Below are positions 8,387 to 17,237 of a stretch of 64,000 nt of DNA, piece after piece. How positions within the stretch are numbered: position 1 is the first letter of the stretch; each line of letters starts with the position of its first letter. The stretch is from Clostridia bacterium (GTDB taxonomy: Bacteria > Bacillota > Clostridia > Christensenellales > SZUA-584). Location: positions 62,001 through 126,000 of the forward strand of contig JABGQS010000002.1 of the NCBI GenBank assembly GCA_018648645.1, written 5' to 3'. A program made the position numbers and the translations under genes. The notes beneath the pieces are model-generated. The model did no database searches. It was not told where the DNA came from and saw nothing but the letters and a program-made list of their open reading frames with translations.

Positions 8387-9112
8387 ATGAGCGATAATAA
8401 GAAAGCGAATGTAATTATTAATGGAAACGGGACTTCGCCGGGCGGTGACTATAATAACGTGAAAATCAACGGCAGCGGTAAGATTGACGGAGACGTGACG
8501 TGCGTAGATTTCGTTATACACGGGAGCGGAAAAGCGATGGGCAGTGTGGCGAGCACGCTGTTGCATGTAAACGGCAGCGGGCATGTGCTTGGCGTTGTGA
8601 AAACGGGCGAATTGAAAGCGAGAGGCTCGGCTACGTTTAACGAAGCAGTTTCTTGCGAAAGCGCGTCGATATCGGGCGCATCGACCTTCTTGAAAAACCT
8701 TGACGCAAAGAAAATACGGGTCAGCGGTTCCATAAAAGTGGATGCGGATTGCAGCGCGGACAGCTTTTTCTCGACGGGGCTGTTCCAGATTGGCGGGCTG
8801 CTGAGCGCGGACACAGTCGATATTAGGCTGGGGCTGGTCAAAAGCACCGCCAAAGAGATCGGCGGAGAGAAAATTACCATACGCACTACGCCGGGGCGCG
8901 CGAAAGTACGATCGTTCTTTGGGGCGGACAAGCCGCTGCTGGAGACGGACGCGATCGAAGGCAACGAGATTAGCCTCGAAAGCACGCGGGCGAAAGTTGT
9001 GCGCGGGCATAACGTCAGCCTTGGCAGCGGGTGTGATATTGATGTTGTGGAGTATACGGGTGTTTTGAAGAAGGCGAGTGATGCGAATGTTGGCGAAGAG
9101 AAGAAGGTTTAG
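8387..9112 (+). CDS. Bactofilin-family polymer-forming protein (YhbE-like)
   Basis: 241 residues with a right-handed beta-helix look: short repeating strands such as VKINGSGKIDGDVTC, FVIHGSGKAMGSV and LHVNGSGHVLGVV, with G-S-G turns every 20 or so residues. Bactofilins polymerise into filaments without nucleotide and scaffold cell-envelope processes. The C-terminal stretch IRTTPGRAKVRSFFG is typical of the YhbE branch. It lies 9 bp after the yhbD-like gene with its own Shine-Dalgarno (aggaggcaaat) and ends at a terminator, so the two form an operon. Confidence 0.85.
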   Translation: MSDNKKANVIINGNGTSPGGDYNNVKINGSGKIDGDVTCVDFVIHGSGKAMGSVASTLLHVNGSGHVLGVVKTGELKARGSATFNEAVSCESASISGASTFLKNLDAKKIRVSGSIKVDADCSADSFFSTGLFQIGGLLSADTVDIRLGLVKSTAKEIGGEKITIRTTPGRAKVRSFFGADKPLLETDAIEGNEISLESTRAKVVRGHNVSLGSGCDIDVVEYTGVLKKASDANVGEEKKV

Positions 9113-9149
9113 TGGGTTTGAGAGATAGTGCTAATAATATGTAGGCGGA

Positions 9150-9178
9150 AGCAGCGGGTGGGAGCCTGCTGTTTTTTT
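9150..9178 (+). terminator. Rho-independent terminator after bactofilin gene
   Basis: CAGCGGG, loop tgggag, CCTGCTG (one G-U pair), then seven T. Confidence 0.9.
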
Positions 9179-9204
9179 GTTTATGTGGGTGATAAAGAAG
9201 TGCC

Positions 9205-11160
9205 TTATATTTCTTTTATTCCAATACTTTTCAAATACTTGTATGTCCCTTCATAGAATGCGGGCTCTCTCGTTTTATCTCGATCATCTCCAAACGGTAC
9301 AAATATTACAAAACCTTGCCTTGCACGTGTCAATAAAACTCGATGTGCATTTTTAAGATAACTTTTATCAATATCATTATTTATATTTTGCCATTTTGTA
9401 CCTTTAAAATTGAAGTATTTAAATTGCCCATCAACGAATCGAAAATTAGCATCCCAGCACACAATAGTCCAATCTAATTCTAGCCCTTGAATATCAAACT
9501 CTGTGGCAGTGTCTTCAAGATAAAATGACGACCTCACATCATCGTCTTTATTTAAAAACCAATTCTTCGCCTCTGCCTTCGATTGAACCCATACACCAAA
9601 GCTTCGCAATCTTTTCGCACCAGAGCTAGCTGTTAAGCCATATCGTTCAGTTCCTCTGGCCATTTTTTGTACCCATTTCTTTGCTTTGTCTAGATCTCTC
9701 GTTAATACTATAGGATAATTTTGTGATAATTCTAAATACAGATGTCTAGCATTATTAACATCTACATCTAAAAGGGTTTTAACAAAATCTGATACTTTTT
9801 CACTTCGAAACGAACGTAGAGATACAGAAAGATGCAGTTCATCGGTCACTTTACAATCTAGTTCGCTTAATAATTTCTCTGCTCGGTTTTCTTTTGTGTA
9901 CTCAATATCATTGATTTTACTCGACACATAAATATCCCAGTGCGAAAACCTACCACGCAACGCATCGAACCACTCTAACAGACCAGCTTCTCCCCTATTT
10001 ATTTCTTGACCACCACCAATCAAACAAACAATCACAGCCCAATCGCTATGTCTATCCATAAAGCTTATCAAGAACTCGGGCTCTGAATCCAAGAAGTCTA
10101 GAACCCCCTTTTTTCGCACCATGAAATTCGATAGCGCCGAAGAATCCCAAGCGCGTTGTGCTTCATCGAATATGGCTACCTTTTCAATTGGCGCTTTGTC
10201 ACTTAGGATAGCCTCATCTCGAAAATGATGAATGTTTTGAATAAAGGATTTCGCTTTTTTCAATGCTAATGATTTTGTAACACCTTCCTTCTTGCTTTCA
10301 TCCCTAGCAAGTGCTTCTTGTAAAACATCAACCAGCGGCTGATTACCAGAAAGGAAAACCGCATGCTCCTCCTCTTCAAATTGATGGCGTTCGTTAGCTA
10401 TATTTAGACCCGCCAACGTTTTGCCAGCCCCTGGCACGCCCGTTAGAAAGCATATCGACTTTCTTTTATACCTCTTGCTGTTATCAATAATGTTATTTAT
10501 TGCTTTTGAAGTAACACCTAGATTAATAGCCCCAGAATCACTTCTTGAAATCTCCTCAACATTATGACCTCTATACAAAGCTTGTGCAGCTTCAATTATC
10601 GTCGGCGTTGGCATGTATTGAGATTCTATCCAATCAGAGTAATTGATATCACGATCCTCATTTATTAGTAAGAAGGATTCTATAGTCTTTTTTATATTTG
10701 ATTGATTACAAAGCAAAGCATCGAAAATTCCATCTTCCGATTTGTTAAACGTGTTCTCTTCGTCTTGTGCTTTAGTAGAAATTAATATTGGGACAAGAAT
10801 GTTGTTGTGACTTTCCTTATGAAAATATTTCAAATCAAGAGCATAGTCAAAAACTTGATTGATAGCTTGTTTCGGATAATACTTTTCTCCAACTTTAAAC
10901 TCCAACAAAAAAATATAGCCGTCAAGCAATAAAACATTGTCGATTCTGCTACCCATTCTTGGTATTGTATACTCAAATAATATATAGCCTCTTTTGAAGC
11001 CTCTCAATTCACTTTTAAGAATACTTATTTCTTCTTCCCAAGTATTTCTTTGCAAATCTTCTAAAGTAAATTGATTGTTATGAGTTAGTTTGCCTAGTAT
11101 CGAGCTCTTGTCTTCAACCAAAAACTTTCCAACGCTATTCGAGTAATATGCTCTGTTCAT
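9205..11160 (-). CDS. DUF2075 helicase/NTPase with N-terminal PD-(D/E)XK-like nuclease
   Basis: 651 residues. The N-terminal part carries a nuclease-like core: GSRIDNVLLLD then IFLLEFKVG (D74, E87, K89). Walker A is GVPGAGKT at 241-248; Walker B is FDEAQRAWD. The late motifs EFDIQGLELD and LLTRARQGFVIFVP are characteristic of DUF2075 (Schlafen group 3-like) helicase domains. The likely role is ATP-dependent nucleic-acid processing, possibly defence, but no partner gene is adjacent. The gene is visibly more AT-rich than its neighbours and sits alone between two terminators, which suggests acquisition. The Shine-Dalgarno aaaggtga supports the start. Confidence 0.85.
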   Translation of the reverse strand: MNRAYYSNSVGKFLVEDKSSILGKLTHNNQFTLEDLQRNTWEEEISILKSELRGFKRGYILFEYTIPRMGSRIDNVLLLDGYIFLLEFKVGEKYYPKQAINQVFDYALDLKYFHKESHNNILVPILISTKAQDEENTFNKSEDGIFDALLCNQSNIKKTIESFLLINEDRDINYSDWIESQYMPTPTIIEAAQALYRGHNVEEISRSDSGAINLGVTSKAINNIIDNSKRYKRKSICFLTGVPGAGKTLAGLNIANERHQFEEEEHAVFLSGNQPLVDVLQEALARDESKKEGVTKSLALKKAKSFIQNIHHFRDEAILSDKAPIEKVAIFDEAQRAWDSSALSNFMVRKKGVLDFLDSEPEFLISFMDRHSDWAVIVCLIGGGQEINRGEAGLLEWFDALRGRFSHWDIYVSSKINDIEYTKENRAEKLLSELDCKVTDELHLSVSLRSFRSEKVSDFVKTLLDVDVNNARHLYLELSQNYPIVLTRDLDKAKKWVQKMARGTERYGLTASSGAKRLRSFGVWVQSKAEAKNWFLNKDDDVRSSFYLEDTATEFDIQGLELDWTIVCWDANFRFVDGQFKYFNFKGTKWQNINNDIDKSYLKNAHRVLLTRARQGFVIFVPFGDDRDKTREPAFYEGTYKYLKSIGIKEI

Positions 11161-11217
11161 ATTTCACCTTTCTTGATGTTCAAAATGAATAACCACATTA
11201 TACCACATAAGATGTAC

Positions 11218-11250
11218 AAAAAAACAACCGCCGCTTTGACAGCTGTTTTT
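11218..11250 (-). terminator. Rho-independent terminator after metK
   Basis: On the minus strand ACAGCTGTC, loop AAAGC, GGCGGTTGT (nine pairs counting G-U), then six or more T. Confidence 0.8.
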
Positions 11251-11265
11251 TATATGCACTATATT

Positions 11266-12396
11266 CTACCCCAATTTGTCCACCATATCCAACCGCTCCC
11301 AAGGGAGGTCTAGGTTGGGGCGGCCGAAGTGGCCGTAGGACGCGGTTTGCAGGTAGATGGGTGCTCGCAGGTTAAGGCGCTCGATGATTGCCGCTGGGCG
11401 AAGATCGAACGTGTCGTCGATGCGCTGGGCCAGTTTGTCGTCGGGCATGGTGCCTGTGCCGAAGGTTTCTGCGTATATGGAGACGGGGTGCGCCACACCG
11501 ATGGCGTAGGCGACCTCGATTTCGCAGCGCTCGGCCAAGCCGGATGCGACCACGGTTTTGGCGATGTGGCGGGTGGCGTATGCTGCGGAGCGGTCTACTT
11601 TGCTTGGGTCTTTACCGGAGAACGCGCCGCCGCCGTGACGTGCGTATCCGCCGTATGTGTCGACGATGATTTTGCGTCCGGTGAGTCCGCTGTCGCCAGC
11701 GGGGCCGCCGATGACGAAGCGCCCTGTTGGGTTGACGTAAAACTTTGTGTGCTCATCTAGCAGATGCTCGCCAATAACAGGCTTTATCACGTGCTCGATG
11801 AGGTCGGTCTCGATTGTGTCGTGCGAGACGTCTTCGCTGTGCTGGGTGGAAACCACGATGGTGTCGACTCTGATTGGCGTAAAACCGTCATATTCTACCG
11901 TCACCTGCGCTTTACCGTCAGGACGGATGTATTTTAATGTACCGTCTTTGCGAACTTTTGCGAGGCGTTGCGTCAAGCGGTGTGCCAATGTGATGGGCAG
12001 CGGCATCAGCTCCGGTGTTTCTTTGCACGCGAATCCGAACATCATGCCTTGATCGCCCGCGCCTTGGTCTGCTTTGTCTACGCCCATTGCGATGTCGGGC
12101 GACTGCTCGTCTATAGAAAGTATGATGCCGCATGTGTCGGCATCGAACCCGTACTTTGCGCGGGTGAAGCCGATGTCGCGGATTGTTTTGCGCGCCGTTT
12201 TTGCGATGTCTACGTAGCAGTTGGTCGTGATCTCGCCCATGACGAGCACTAGCCCAGTGTTGACCGCGGTCTCGCATGCTACTCTGGCGTATGGGTCGTC
12301 AGTTAATATCGCGTCGAGAACGCTGTCGCTGATTTGGTCACAAATCTTGTCCGGATGACCTTCTGTTACTGACTCTGATGTAAATAGTCTTCTCAT
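11266..12396 (-). CDS. metK: S-adenosylmethionine synthetase
   Basis: 376 residues, slightly shorter than the usual 380-400. It makes S-adenosylmethionine from methionine and [12 protein letters not shown] near 14-22 is the ATP-binding motif, [10 protein letters not shown] near 112-121 the signature hexapeptide region, and [19 protein letters not shown] the P-loop-like motif. The gene lies behind an S-box riboswitch and terminator, so it is expected to be shut off when SAM is plentiful. It is monocistronic, ending in its own terminator. SAM is needed by the radical-SAM enzyme and methyltransferases elsewhere in this window. Confidence 0.97.
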   Translation of the reverse strand: MRRLFTSESVTEGHPDKICDQISDSVLDAILTDDPYARVACETAVNTGLVLVMGEITTNCYVDIAKTARKTIRDIGFTRAKYGFDADTCGIILSIDEQSPDIAMGVDKADQGAGDQGMMFGFACKETPELMPLPITLAHRLTQRLAKVRKDGTLKYIRPDGKAQVTVEYDGFTPIRVDTIVVSTQHSEDVSHDTIETDLIEHVIKPVIGEHLLDEHTKFYVNPTGRFVIGGPAGDSGLTGRKIIVDTYGGYARHGGGAFSGKDPSKVDRSAAYATRHIAKTVVASGLAERCEIEVAYAIGVAHPVSIYAETFGTGTMPDDKLAQRIDDTFDLRPAAIIERLNLRAPIYLQTASYGHFGRPNLDLPWERLDMVDKLG

Positions 12397-12419
12397 AATT
12401 TTTCTCCTAGTTTAGTATT

Positions 12420-12441
12420 AAAAAACCCCGCGTAAGCGAGG
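12420..12441 (-). terminator. metK: Intrinsic terminator of the metK S-box leader
   Basis: On the minus strand CCTCGC, loop TTAC, GCGGGG, then six T, between the aptamer and the metK start. It is the expression platform of the riboswitch. Confidence 0.9.
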
Positions 12442-12460
12442 TAGAAAAAAAGACTTTTTC

Positions 12461-12548
12461 TATCCTCATCTTTCGGGAATTGGCACCTTGGCGTAACGCC
12501 TGGTTGCCGGGTTTCATAGGGCCCGTCCCTCCACCGCTCTTGATAAGG
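12461..12548 (-). promoter_or_regulatory. SAM-I (S-box) riboswitch aptamer
   Basis: On the minus strand the core strings of the S-box class are all present in order: CTTATCAAGAG, GGTGGAGGGA, GGCCCTATGAAACCCGGCAA, GGTGCCAATTC, and a closing GATGAGGATAG. SAM binding should favour the downstream terminator and reduce metK transcription. Confidence 0.97.
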
Positions 12549-12563
12549 GGTTTAATTTTGTTT

Positions 12564-12592
12564 ATCATATCATATCCGCTAGGCGGTTGCAA
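12564..12592 (-). promoter_or_regulatory. Promoter of the metK leader RNA
   Basis: On the minus strand TTGCAA, 17 bp, TATGAT. The -35 lies inside the last codons of the upstream membrane-protein gene, so the transcript starts about 10 bases before the S-box. Confidence 0.7.
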
Positions 12593-13034
12593 ACCCCCAT
12601 ATCAGCCAGACAAGCACGCCCGCGACGCAGTTGGCGACAAAGATGATGGGCAGAGCTATGCGCATTCGGATGTCGAAAAGCCCTGCGACCATGGAGCCTG
12701 TCCATACGCCCGTCGTCGGCAGCGGAATTGCCACCAGCAAAAACAGGAACAGCCATGCGCCGTATTTTTTTAGCTTGGTGCCTTTTTTAGCCAGCCGGTT
12801 ATGCTGCCATGTACCAAAGCGGTTAAACAGTTTGACTTTGCTGTTCATCAGCCAATCGAGAATTCGCCGAGTCAGGAGTATTAAAAAAGGCGAGAGAAGC
12901 ATTGAGCCGAAGATGGCAAGCAAAAAGCAGTGCAATACCGGCACACCTAAGCTAAGACCGACGGGTATAGAACCTTTTAATTCGATTATCGGTACAGCGG
13001 ACAGTGCGAACACTGCCGCATAGCTCCAAAACAT
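12579..13034 (-). CDS. Small multidrug export family membrane protein (COG2426)
   Basis: 151 residues with four to five hydrophobic segments. The family-typical start ALSAVPIIELKGSIPVGLSLGV and the later LLVAIPLPTTGVWTGSM, with its P-x-P-T-T-G turn, place it in the small multi-drug export family (PF06695). The family name is historical; transport substrate is unproven. The Shine-Dalgarno gagagga precedes ATG. It is followed by metK, which has its own promoter within this gene's 3' end. Confidence 0.85.
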   Translation of the reverse strand: MFWSYAAVFALSAVPIIELKGSIPVGLSLGVPVLHCFLLAIFGSMLLSPFLILLTRRILDWLMNSKVKLFNRFGTWQHNRLAKKGTKLKKYGAWLFLFLLVAIPLPTTGVWTGSMVAGLFDIRMRIALPIIFVANCVAGVLVWLIWGFATA

Positions 13035-13084
13035 CGCGTTTCCTCTCTTGCTTTCTAGTTATTACCTATTCTATATAATCAAGC

Positions 13085-13114
13085 TTGTTTTTGCAATGGC
13101 TTTGCTGATATAAT
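13085..13114 (+). promoter_or_regulatory. Promoter ending 7 nt before the ttcA-like ATG
   Basis: TTGTTT, 18 bp, TATAAT (13109-13114), then seven bases, then ATG at 13122. The predicted start of transcription coincides with the start codon, so the mRNA would be leaderless. The ATG at 13113 in the ORF track lies inside the -10 box and cannot be used. Confidence 0.6.
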
Positions 13115-13121
13115 GGTCAGC

Positions 13122-13838
13122 ATGAAAAGGATATTAGGGCACCTAAGACGTGCCGATGAAGATTTTAATATGATTAACGACGGCGATACCGTTGCGGTCG
13201 GCGTGTCGGGCGGCAAGGATTCTATGGCGCTGGTCAAGGCGATGAAGCTGTACACGAATTTTGCAAAAGTGAAGTTCGAGGTTGTCGCGGTGACTGTCGA
13301 TCTTGGGTTTGACGGGTATGATGTGCGCCCGATTGAGGAATACTGCAAGTCGCTTGACGTACCTTTTACGTGCGTAAAAACGCAAATCGAGAAAATTATT
13401 TTTGACGAGAGGCAAGAGCAAAACCCTTGCTCGCTTTGCAGTAAGCTTAGAAAGGGCGCGCTGTTTGCCGAGCTGAAAAAGCAAGGGATAAGCAAGTGTG
13501 CGTTTGGGCATCACAGGGACGATGCTCTTGAAACGCTGTTGATGAGCATGTTTTATGAAGGACGCATCCGCACGTTTAAGCCGGTGACGTATCTAGACCG
13601 AATGGACGTGACGTTGATTCGTCCGCTGGTGTATTTGGCAGAGCACGAGATTGTATCGGCGGTAAAGCGGCATGGGATACCCGTTGTCAAAAGCCCCTGC
13701 CCCGCCTGCGGAACAACCAAACGCCAGGAAACAAAAGAGCTGCTCAGCTATATCAGCAAAAGCAACCCAAAGGCTCGTAATATTCTATTGACTGCGCTAA
13801 AAAATACGGATCAGTATTCGCTTTGGGACAAGCCGTAG
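13122..13838 (+). CDS. TtcA-like PP-loop tRNA thiolation enzyme
   Basis: 238 residues. The N-terminal PP-loop VGVSGGKDSMAL binds ATP; CSLCSKLRKG supplies the paired cysteines of the TtcA/TtuA type, and CPACGTTKRQ near the C-terminus supplies another cysteine pair. TtcA uses a [4Fe-4S] cluster to make 2-thiocytidine at tRNA position 32. At 238 residues it is shorter than E. coli TtcA (about 311), so a related tRNA thiolase is possible. No Shine-Dalgarno is visible before MKRILGHLRR. It is convergent with the lipoprotein gene, one base apart. Confidence 0.82.
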   Translation: MKRILGHLRRADEDFNMINDGDTVAVGVSGGKDSMALVKAMKLYTNFAKVKFEVVAVTVDLGFDGYDVRPIEEYCKSLDVPFTCVKTQIEKIIFDERQEQNPCSLCSKLRKGALFAELKKQGISKCAFGHHRDDALETLLMSMFYEGRIRTFKPVTYLDRMDVTLIRPLVYLAEHEIVSAVKRHGIPVVKSPCPACGTTKRQETKELLSYISKSNPKARNILLTALKNTDQYSLWDKP

Positions 13839-13839
13839 C

Positions 13840-14235
13840 TTACGGCAGAATCAAGCTGGTTTCGGGCAGCTGTTTCGCATTCTCGTAGTCGTTGTCAACA
13901 ACTTCGAACACAAGACCATAGCGCACAAAGCTTCCGTCCACCTTTTCATATGCTAAAAACGCCATGGCGTATTCCTGCGTTTCTACGCGCGCTTTAGTAC
14001 CTCTGTAAAAATACTCTTGAGCATCGTCTTCAGTAACGCCGTTGCCTTCCACAGGTGTCAGGTATACCACCAAGAAAGTGTTGCCGTCTGCCGCGACTTC
14101 TTCTCCAAGCTGTGATGTGAATATCTGCTCGTACTCAAAATCGCCAAGCTCTGTGGTAATAGGCTCGGGCGTTGCGCACGCTGTCAGTAAAAATGCGATG
14201 CATATAACAATTACAATTAATAGCTTTCTTTTCAT
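13840..14235 (-). CDS. Small lipoprotein, unknown function
   Basis: 131 residues from MKRKLLIVIV with lipobox LLTAC, Cys20 being the lipid site. The Shine-Dalgarno gaggga lies before the ATG at 14235; the longer track start has none. The mature part is acidic with no repeat or motif I recognise. It is a separate unit, convergent with the ttcA-like gene and divergent from the queG-like gene. Confidence 0.8.
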   Translation of the reverse strand: MKRKLLIVIVICIAFLLTACATPEPITTELGDFEYEQIFTSQLGEEVAADGNTFLVVYLTPVEGNGVTEDDAQEYFYRGTKARVETQEYAMAFLAYEKVDGSFVRYGLVFEVVDNDYENAKQLPETSLILP

Positions 14236-14310
14236 ATCCGTTCCCTCAACAAGTTTTTTATTTTCTACCCAATTATATATCAGCACCGGTATACTTGCAA
14301 CATTTATGCA

Positions 14311-14339
14311 TTGTTATTTGGTTAATTTTGTGTAATAAT
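14311..14339 (+). promoter_or_regulatory. Promoter ending 6 nt before the queG-like ATG
   Basis: TTGTTA (14311-14316), 17 bp, AATAAT (14334-14339), then six bases to the ATG at 14346. No Shine-Dalgarno fits in between; a leaderless transcript is likely. Confidence 0.5.
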
Positions 14340-14345
14340 TTAGTC

Positions 14346-15179
14346 ATGAACGTGGATAAATCGCAAATTTTGAGCGAAGGCCAAGCGCTGGGCGCAGACG
14401 ACATCGCAATAGTTGGAGCAGATGAGGCAGACGGCAATAGCATTATTGTGCTGTTTAGTCGATACTATGCTGCGCCTAAGCCGCAGGCGGGGTTTATGCA
14501 GCTCTCACCGTATTACGCAGCGTCTAACAGAGGGTATCACGCTGCTAAAAAGCTGACGGCGCATTTGATATCGCTGGGCGCGAAGGCTGTGCACGACACT
14601 AACATAGACGCAAAGGCGGCTGCGCTTAAATCGGGCGGGCACATAGGCGAAAACGGATTTTATTATCACAGCGAGTTTGGGTCGCTTGTCAATTTACAGA
14701 CGATAGTGACAGACGCGGTGACGCCGGATGAAATGAAGGAGAACGACAGTGCGTGTTTGAACTGCGGAGCGTGCTTTGCGGCTTGCCCCAGCGACGCTGT
14801 AGACAACGTGAAAAACTGTCTGCGGTATCACAGCAACTCCCTTGTGCCAAGGCACCTTGCTGGTGACTTGTATCAGCTGTTTGGGTGCGAGAGATGCCAG
14901 ACCGCTTGCCCGCAAAACAGCGCGGAGCAAAGAGAGACGCAGCAGTTTCGCACGGACGAGTTGATTGGCGGTGGGCATGTGAGTGAGCTGAAAGAGCTTG
15001 CCGGAAGCAACATGGCGCGTGCGAATCGGATAAGCTCGCAAGCGACGCTGTATGCTGCAAACGCGGGACAAGCGAAATTAATTACGCAGCTTGAGGAATT
15101 GGCAAATACTGCGCCTTCGCCGACACGCGAGCACGCGCTTTGGGCGATAGAGCGGCTAAAGGGAGGTCCTCATGATTAA
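14346..15179 (+). CDS. QueG-like double [4Fe-4S] reductase
   Basis: 277 residues. CLNCGACFAACPSDAV gives one [4Fe-4S] ligand set and GCERCQTACPQN the second, the arrangement seen in epoxyqueuosine reductase QueG. The C-terminal PSPTREHALWAIERL resembles the start of QueG's HEAT-like tail. It is about 100 residues shorter than usual QueG, and the conserved N-terminal cobalamin-binding region is not obvious, so the substrate could differ. The longer track start (MQHLCIV...) lies inside the promoter. Its last bases overlap ispE by 8 bp. Confidence 0.72.
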   Translation: MNVDKSQILSEGQALGADDIAIVGADEADGNSIIVLFSRYYAAPKPQAGFMQLSPYYAASNRGYHAAKKLTAHLISLGAKAVHDTNIDAKAAALKSGGHIGENGFYYHSEFGSLVNLQTIVTDAVTPDEMKENDSACLNCGACFAACPSDAVDNVKNCLRYHSNSLVPRHLAGDLYQLFGCERCQTACPQNSAEQRETQQFRTDELIGGGHVSELKELAGSNMARANRISSQATLYAANAGQAKLITQLEELANTAPSPTREHALWAIERLKGGPHD

Positions 15180-16023
15180 GTTATACGCATACGCGAAGCT
15201 GAACCTTGCGCTGGATGTGCTCGGCAAAAGGGATGACGGGTATCACGAGCTTGATACCGTGATGCAAAGCATATCGCTTTGTGATGTTGTGACGATTGAG
15301 AAAGCTGAAGAGCTTTCGGTGAGTATGGACAAGGCTTTGGTCGACATGGAAAACAACACCGCGCACACTGCCGCAAAAATGTTTATGGAGAAAACGGGCG
15401 CAGGCGGCGCGGATATTTCGATAGAGAAACGAATACCCAGCATGGCCGGGCTTGGCGGAAGCAGTGCGGATGCGGCGGCCGTTTTGGTTGGGCTGGATGC
15501 GCTGTATGGCACGAATTTGGGTATGAACGCGCTGAGCGAAATCGGTCGGCAAGTTGGCGCTGATGTGCCATTTGCGATAACCGGCGGCACGGCAAGAGCG
15601 CGCGGTATTGGCGAGAAACTGAGCCGAATTTCTCCAGGCATACCGTTGCATTTCGTAGTCGTTAAGCCGTACCAAGGGGTAAGCACCGCGCAAGCGTATG
15701 CGGAGTATAGCAGAGCTGTGCCTGTTCGCATGGAAAGCGTGGTGTACGCGCTGCAAAAGGGCGATATTGATATGTTTAACAAGTACTCGCGCAATGCGCT
15801 TGGCATGGCGGCGTTGTCTATTGCACCGCAGATTATGAAAGCGGCAAGTGCTCTAGGAGGCTTTGGCAAAGCGTTCATGAGCGGCAGCGGCAGCAGCATG
15901 TTTGTGGTGTTTGAAACCGCCGAGCAAGCACAAAGGGCAGCGCAGTCTGTACACGGCGATTTTGAGCTATGCGGCGCGTATGAGAGCATGGACGTTGGCG
16001 TAAAGATAATAGAGGAGAGTTGA
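15172..16023 (+). CDS. ispE: 4-diphosphocytidyl-2-C-methyl-D-erythritol kinase
   Basis: 283 residues, normal length. IspE phosphorylates CDP-methylerythritol in the MEP isoprenoid pathway. AYAKLNLALDVLGKRDDGYH is the family start and PSMAGLGGSSADAAA the GHMP-kinase ATP loop near 89-103; FMSGSGSSMF is the late motif. It starts inside the preceding gene after gggagg, so translation is coupled. The fused ispDF gene at 28.5 kb supplies the flanking steps of the same pathway. Confidence 0.96.
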   Translation: MIKLYAYAKLNLALDVLGKRDDGYHELDTVMQSISLCDVVTIEKAEELSVSMDKALVDMENNTAHTAAKMFMEKTGAGGADISIEKRIPSMAGLGGSSADAAAVLVGLDALYGTNLGMNALSEIGRQVGADVPFAITGGTARARGIGEKLSRISPGIPLHFVVVKPYQGVSTAQAYAEYSRAVPVRMESVVYALQKGDIDMFNKYSRNALGMAALSIAPQIMKAASALGGFGKAFMSGSGSSMFVVFETAEQAQRAAQSVHGDFELCGAYESMDVGVKIIEES

Positions 16024-16712
16024 TGAGCATATTTTCAGAAACATTAAAACAGATGATGGACGATGGGCAAATAAAATATACTGACGAGGCAGTAGAGCTT
16101 TGCGAGCGGTATTATGAGCTGGTTATCGAAGCTAACAAGCGCACTAACCTGACGCGGATAACGAGTGAGGCGCAGGCCGCGCAAATGCACTTTTATGGCG
16201 CGATTGAGCTGTTGAAATACGTTGACATACCTCCGGGCGCGAGCGTGATCGACATTGGCACAGGTGCAGGCTTTCCCGGCATTCCGTTGAAAATTGTGCG
16301 CGGTGACATTGACATGACGCTGGTGGATTCGGCAGGCAAGAAAACTGCGTTTGTGAAAAGTGCAGCCGAGCAGGTTGGTATAGACGTTGCCGTGATAACT
16401 GCGCGAGCAGAAGAATTAAATGAGCTACGTGAAACGTTTGATGTGGCTGTGTCGCGCGCGGTTGCAAGTCTGCCTGTTTTGACAGAGCTATGCGTGCCGC
16501 TTATAAAAGTCGGCGGATATTTCTGCGCATGGAAAGGGCGTATGTACGGCTACGAGGTAAAGGATGCAAGCAGCGCAATCTCCGTTATGGGCTGCAAGGT
16601 GATCGACAAACACAAAGTCGGCGAAGGTGCAATCATCGTCATGCAAAAAAACAAACCCACGCCGGACATATATCCACGCAGGTTTGCAAAAATCAAAAGT
16701 GATCCGTTGTAG
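16023..16712 (+). CDS. rsmG: 16S rRNA (guanine-527-N7) methyltransferase
   Basis: 229 residues. RsmG methylates G527 of 16S rRNA with SAM. NKRTNLTRI, the SAM-binding VIDIGTGAGFPGIPLKI and the downstream VSRAVASLPVL are diagnostic. The start is ATG at 16023, overlapping the ispE stop as TGATG, with aggag five bases upstream; the TTG at 16020 taken by the ORF track is too close to that site. It is often found with gid/par genes, but here it follows ispE. Confidence 0.95.
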   Translation: MSIFSETLKQMMDDGQIKYTDEAVELCERYYELVIEANKRTNLTRITSEAQAAQMHFYGAIELLKYVDIPPGASVIDIGTGAGFPGIPLKIVRGDIDMTLVDSAGKKTAFVKSAAEQVGIDVAVITARAEELNELRETFDVAVSRAVASLPVLTELCVPLIKVGGYFCAWKGRMYGYEVKDASSAISVMGCKVIDKHKVGEGAIIVMQKNKPTPDIYPRRFAKIKSDPL

Positions 16713-16723
16713 GTAACTCTTTA

Positions 16724-17095
16724 TCAAGCAGTCGGTGATGCGGGACCTTTTATACCACAGGACGGGCAAAACGCCATTTCGGAGGCAATCTGTGCGCCGC
16801 ATCCGCTACAGTATAATACGTTTGGCTGAGCATACTGATCGTTGCGCTGTCTAAATTGCCGTTCCATTTCTTTCTGCATAAGATATTTGCTGCCTGATTT
16901 TGGCGTGCGGCTTGCAGCAACAATTATGGCTATCCAAAACGCAGTAAACATACCAAGGCATAAGAAACCGCCATAGCTGTACCCTTTCGTTTTTGCCATT
17001 GCTGCGGCTATAAATGATAGCCCAAAGTTGATGCCGAAAAAAATGAACAAGTAAACGCCGTAGTTTGTAAGAAAATTCGCAAATCCGTAACTCAT
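16724..17095 (-). CDS. Membrane protein with C-terminal zinc ribbon
   Basis: 123 residues. Two or three N-terminal hydrophobic segments (VYLFIFFGINFGLSFIAAAM and GGFLCLGMFTAFWIAIIVAA) are followed by a charged linker and a zinc ribbon YCSGCGAQIASEMAFCPSCG (two C-x2-C pairs). The architecture is common in Bacillota for small zinc-ribbon membrane proteins of unknown role. The Shine-Dalgarno taggag precedes ATG. It is convergent with rsmG, 11 bp apart. Confidence 0.8.
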   Translation of the reverse strand: MSYGFANFLTNYGVYLFIFFGINFGLSFIAAAMAKTKGYSYGGFLCLGMFTAFWIAIIVAASRTPKSGSKYLMQKEMERQFRQRNDQYAQPNVLYCSGCGAQIASEMAFCPSCGIKGPASPTA

Positions 17096-17175
17096 TATAA
17101 CGCTCCTAAAGTTTATTTTATATCCAATTTCTTGTGTTATTGTATCATTACTGCGCTGCTGCTATCAAGACATTT

Positions 17176-17214
17176 AACAAAAACTAAACCTGCGCTCTAT
17201 GTCCACGCAGGTTT
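17176..17214 (-). terminator. Rho-independent terminator after first YghO-like gene
   Basis: On the minus strand AAACCTGCG, loop, CGCAGGTTT, then a T-rich tail (TAGTTTTTGTT). Confidence 0.75.
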
Positions 17215-17237
17215 GTCTTTTTAATATTGCTCTGTGA

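Noticed and set aside
15243-15989. 248-residue minus-strand ORF opposite ispE
   Set aside because: Shadow of a well-supported ispE gene; no start signals.
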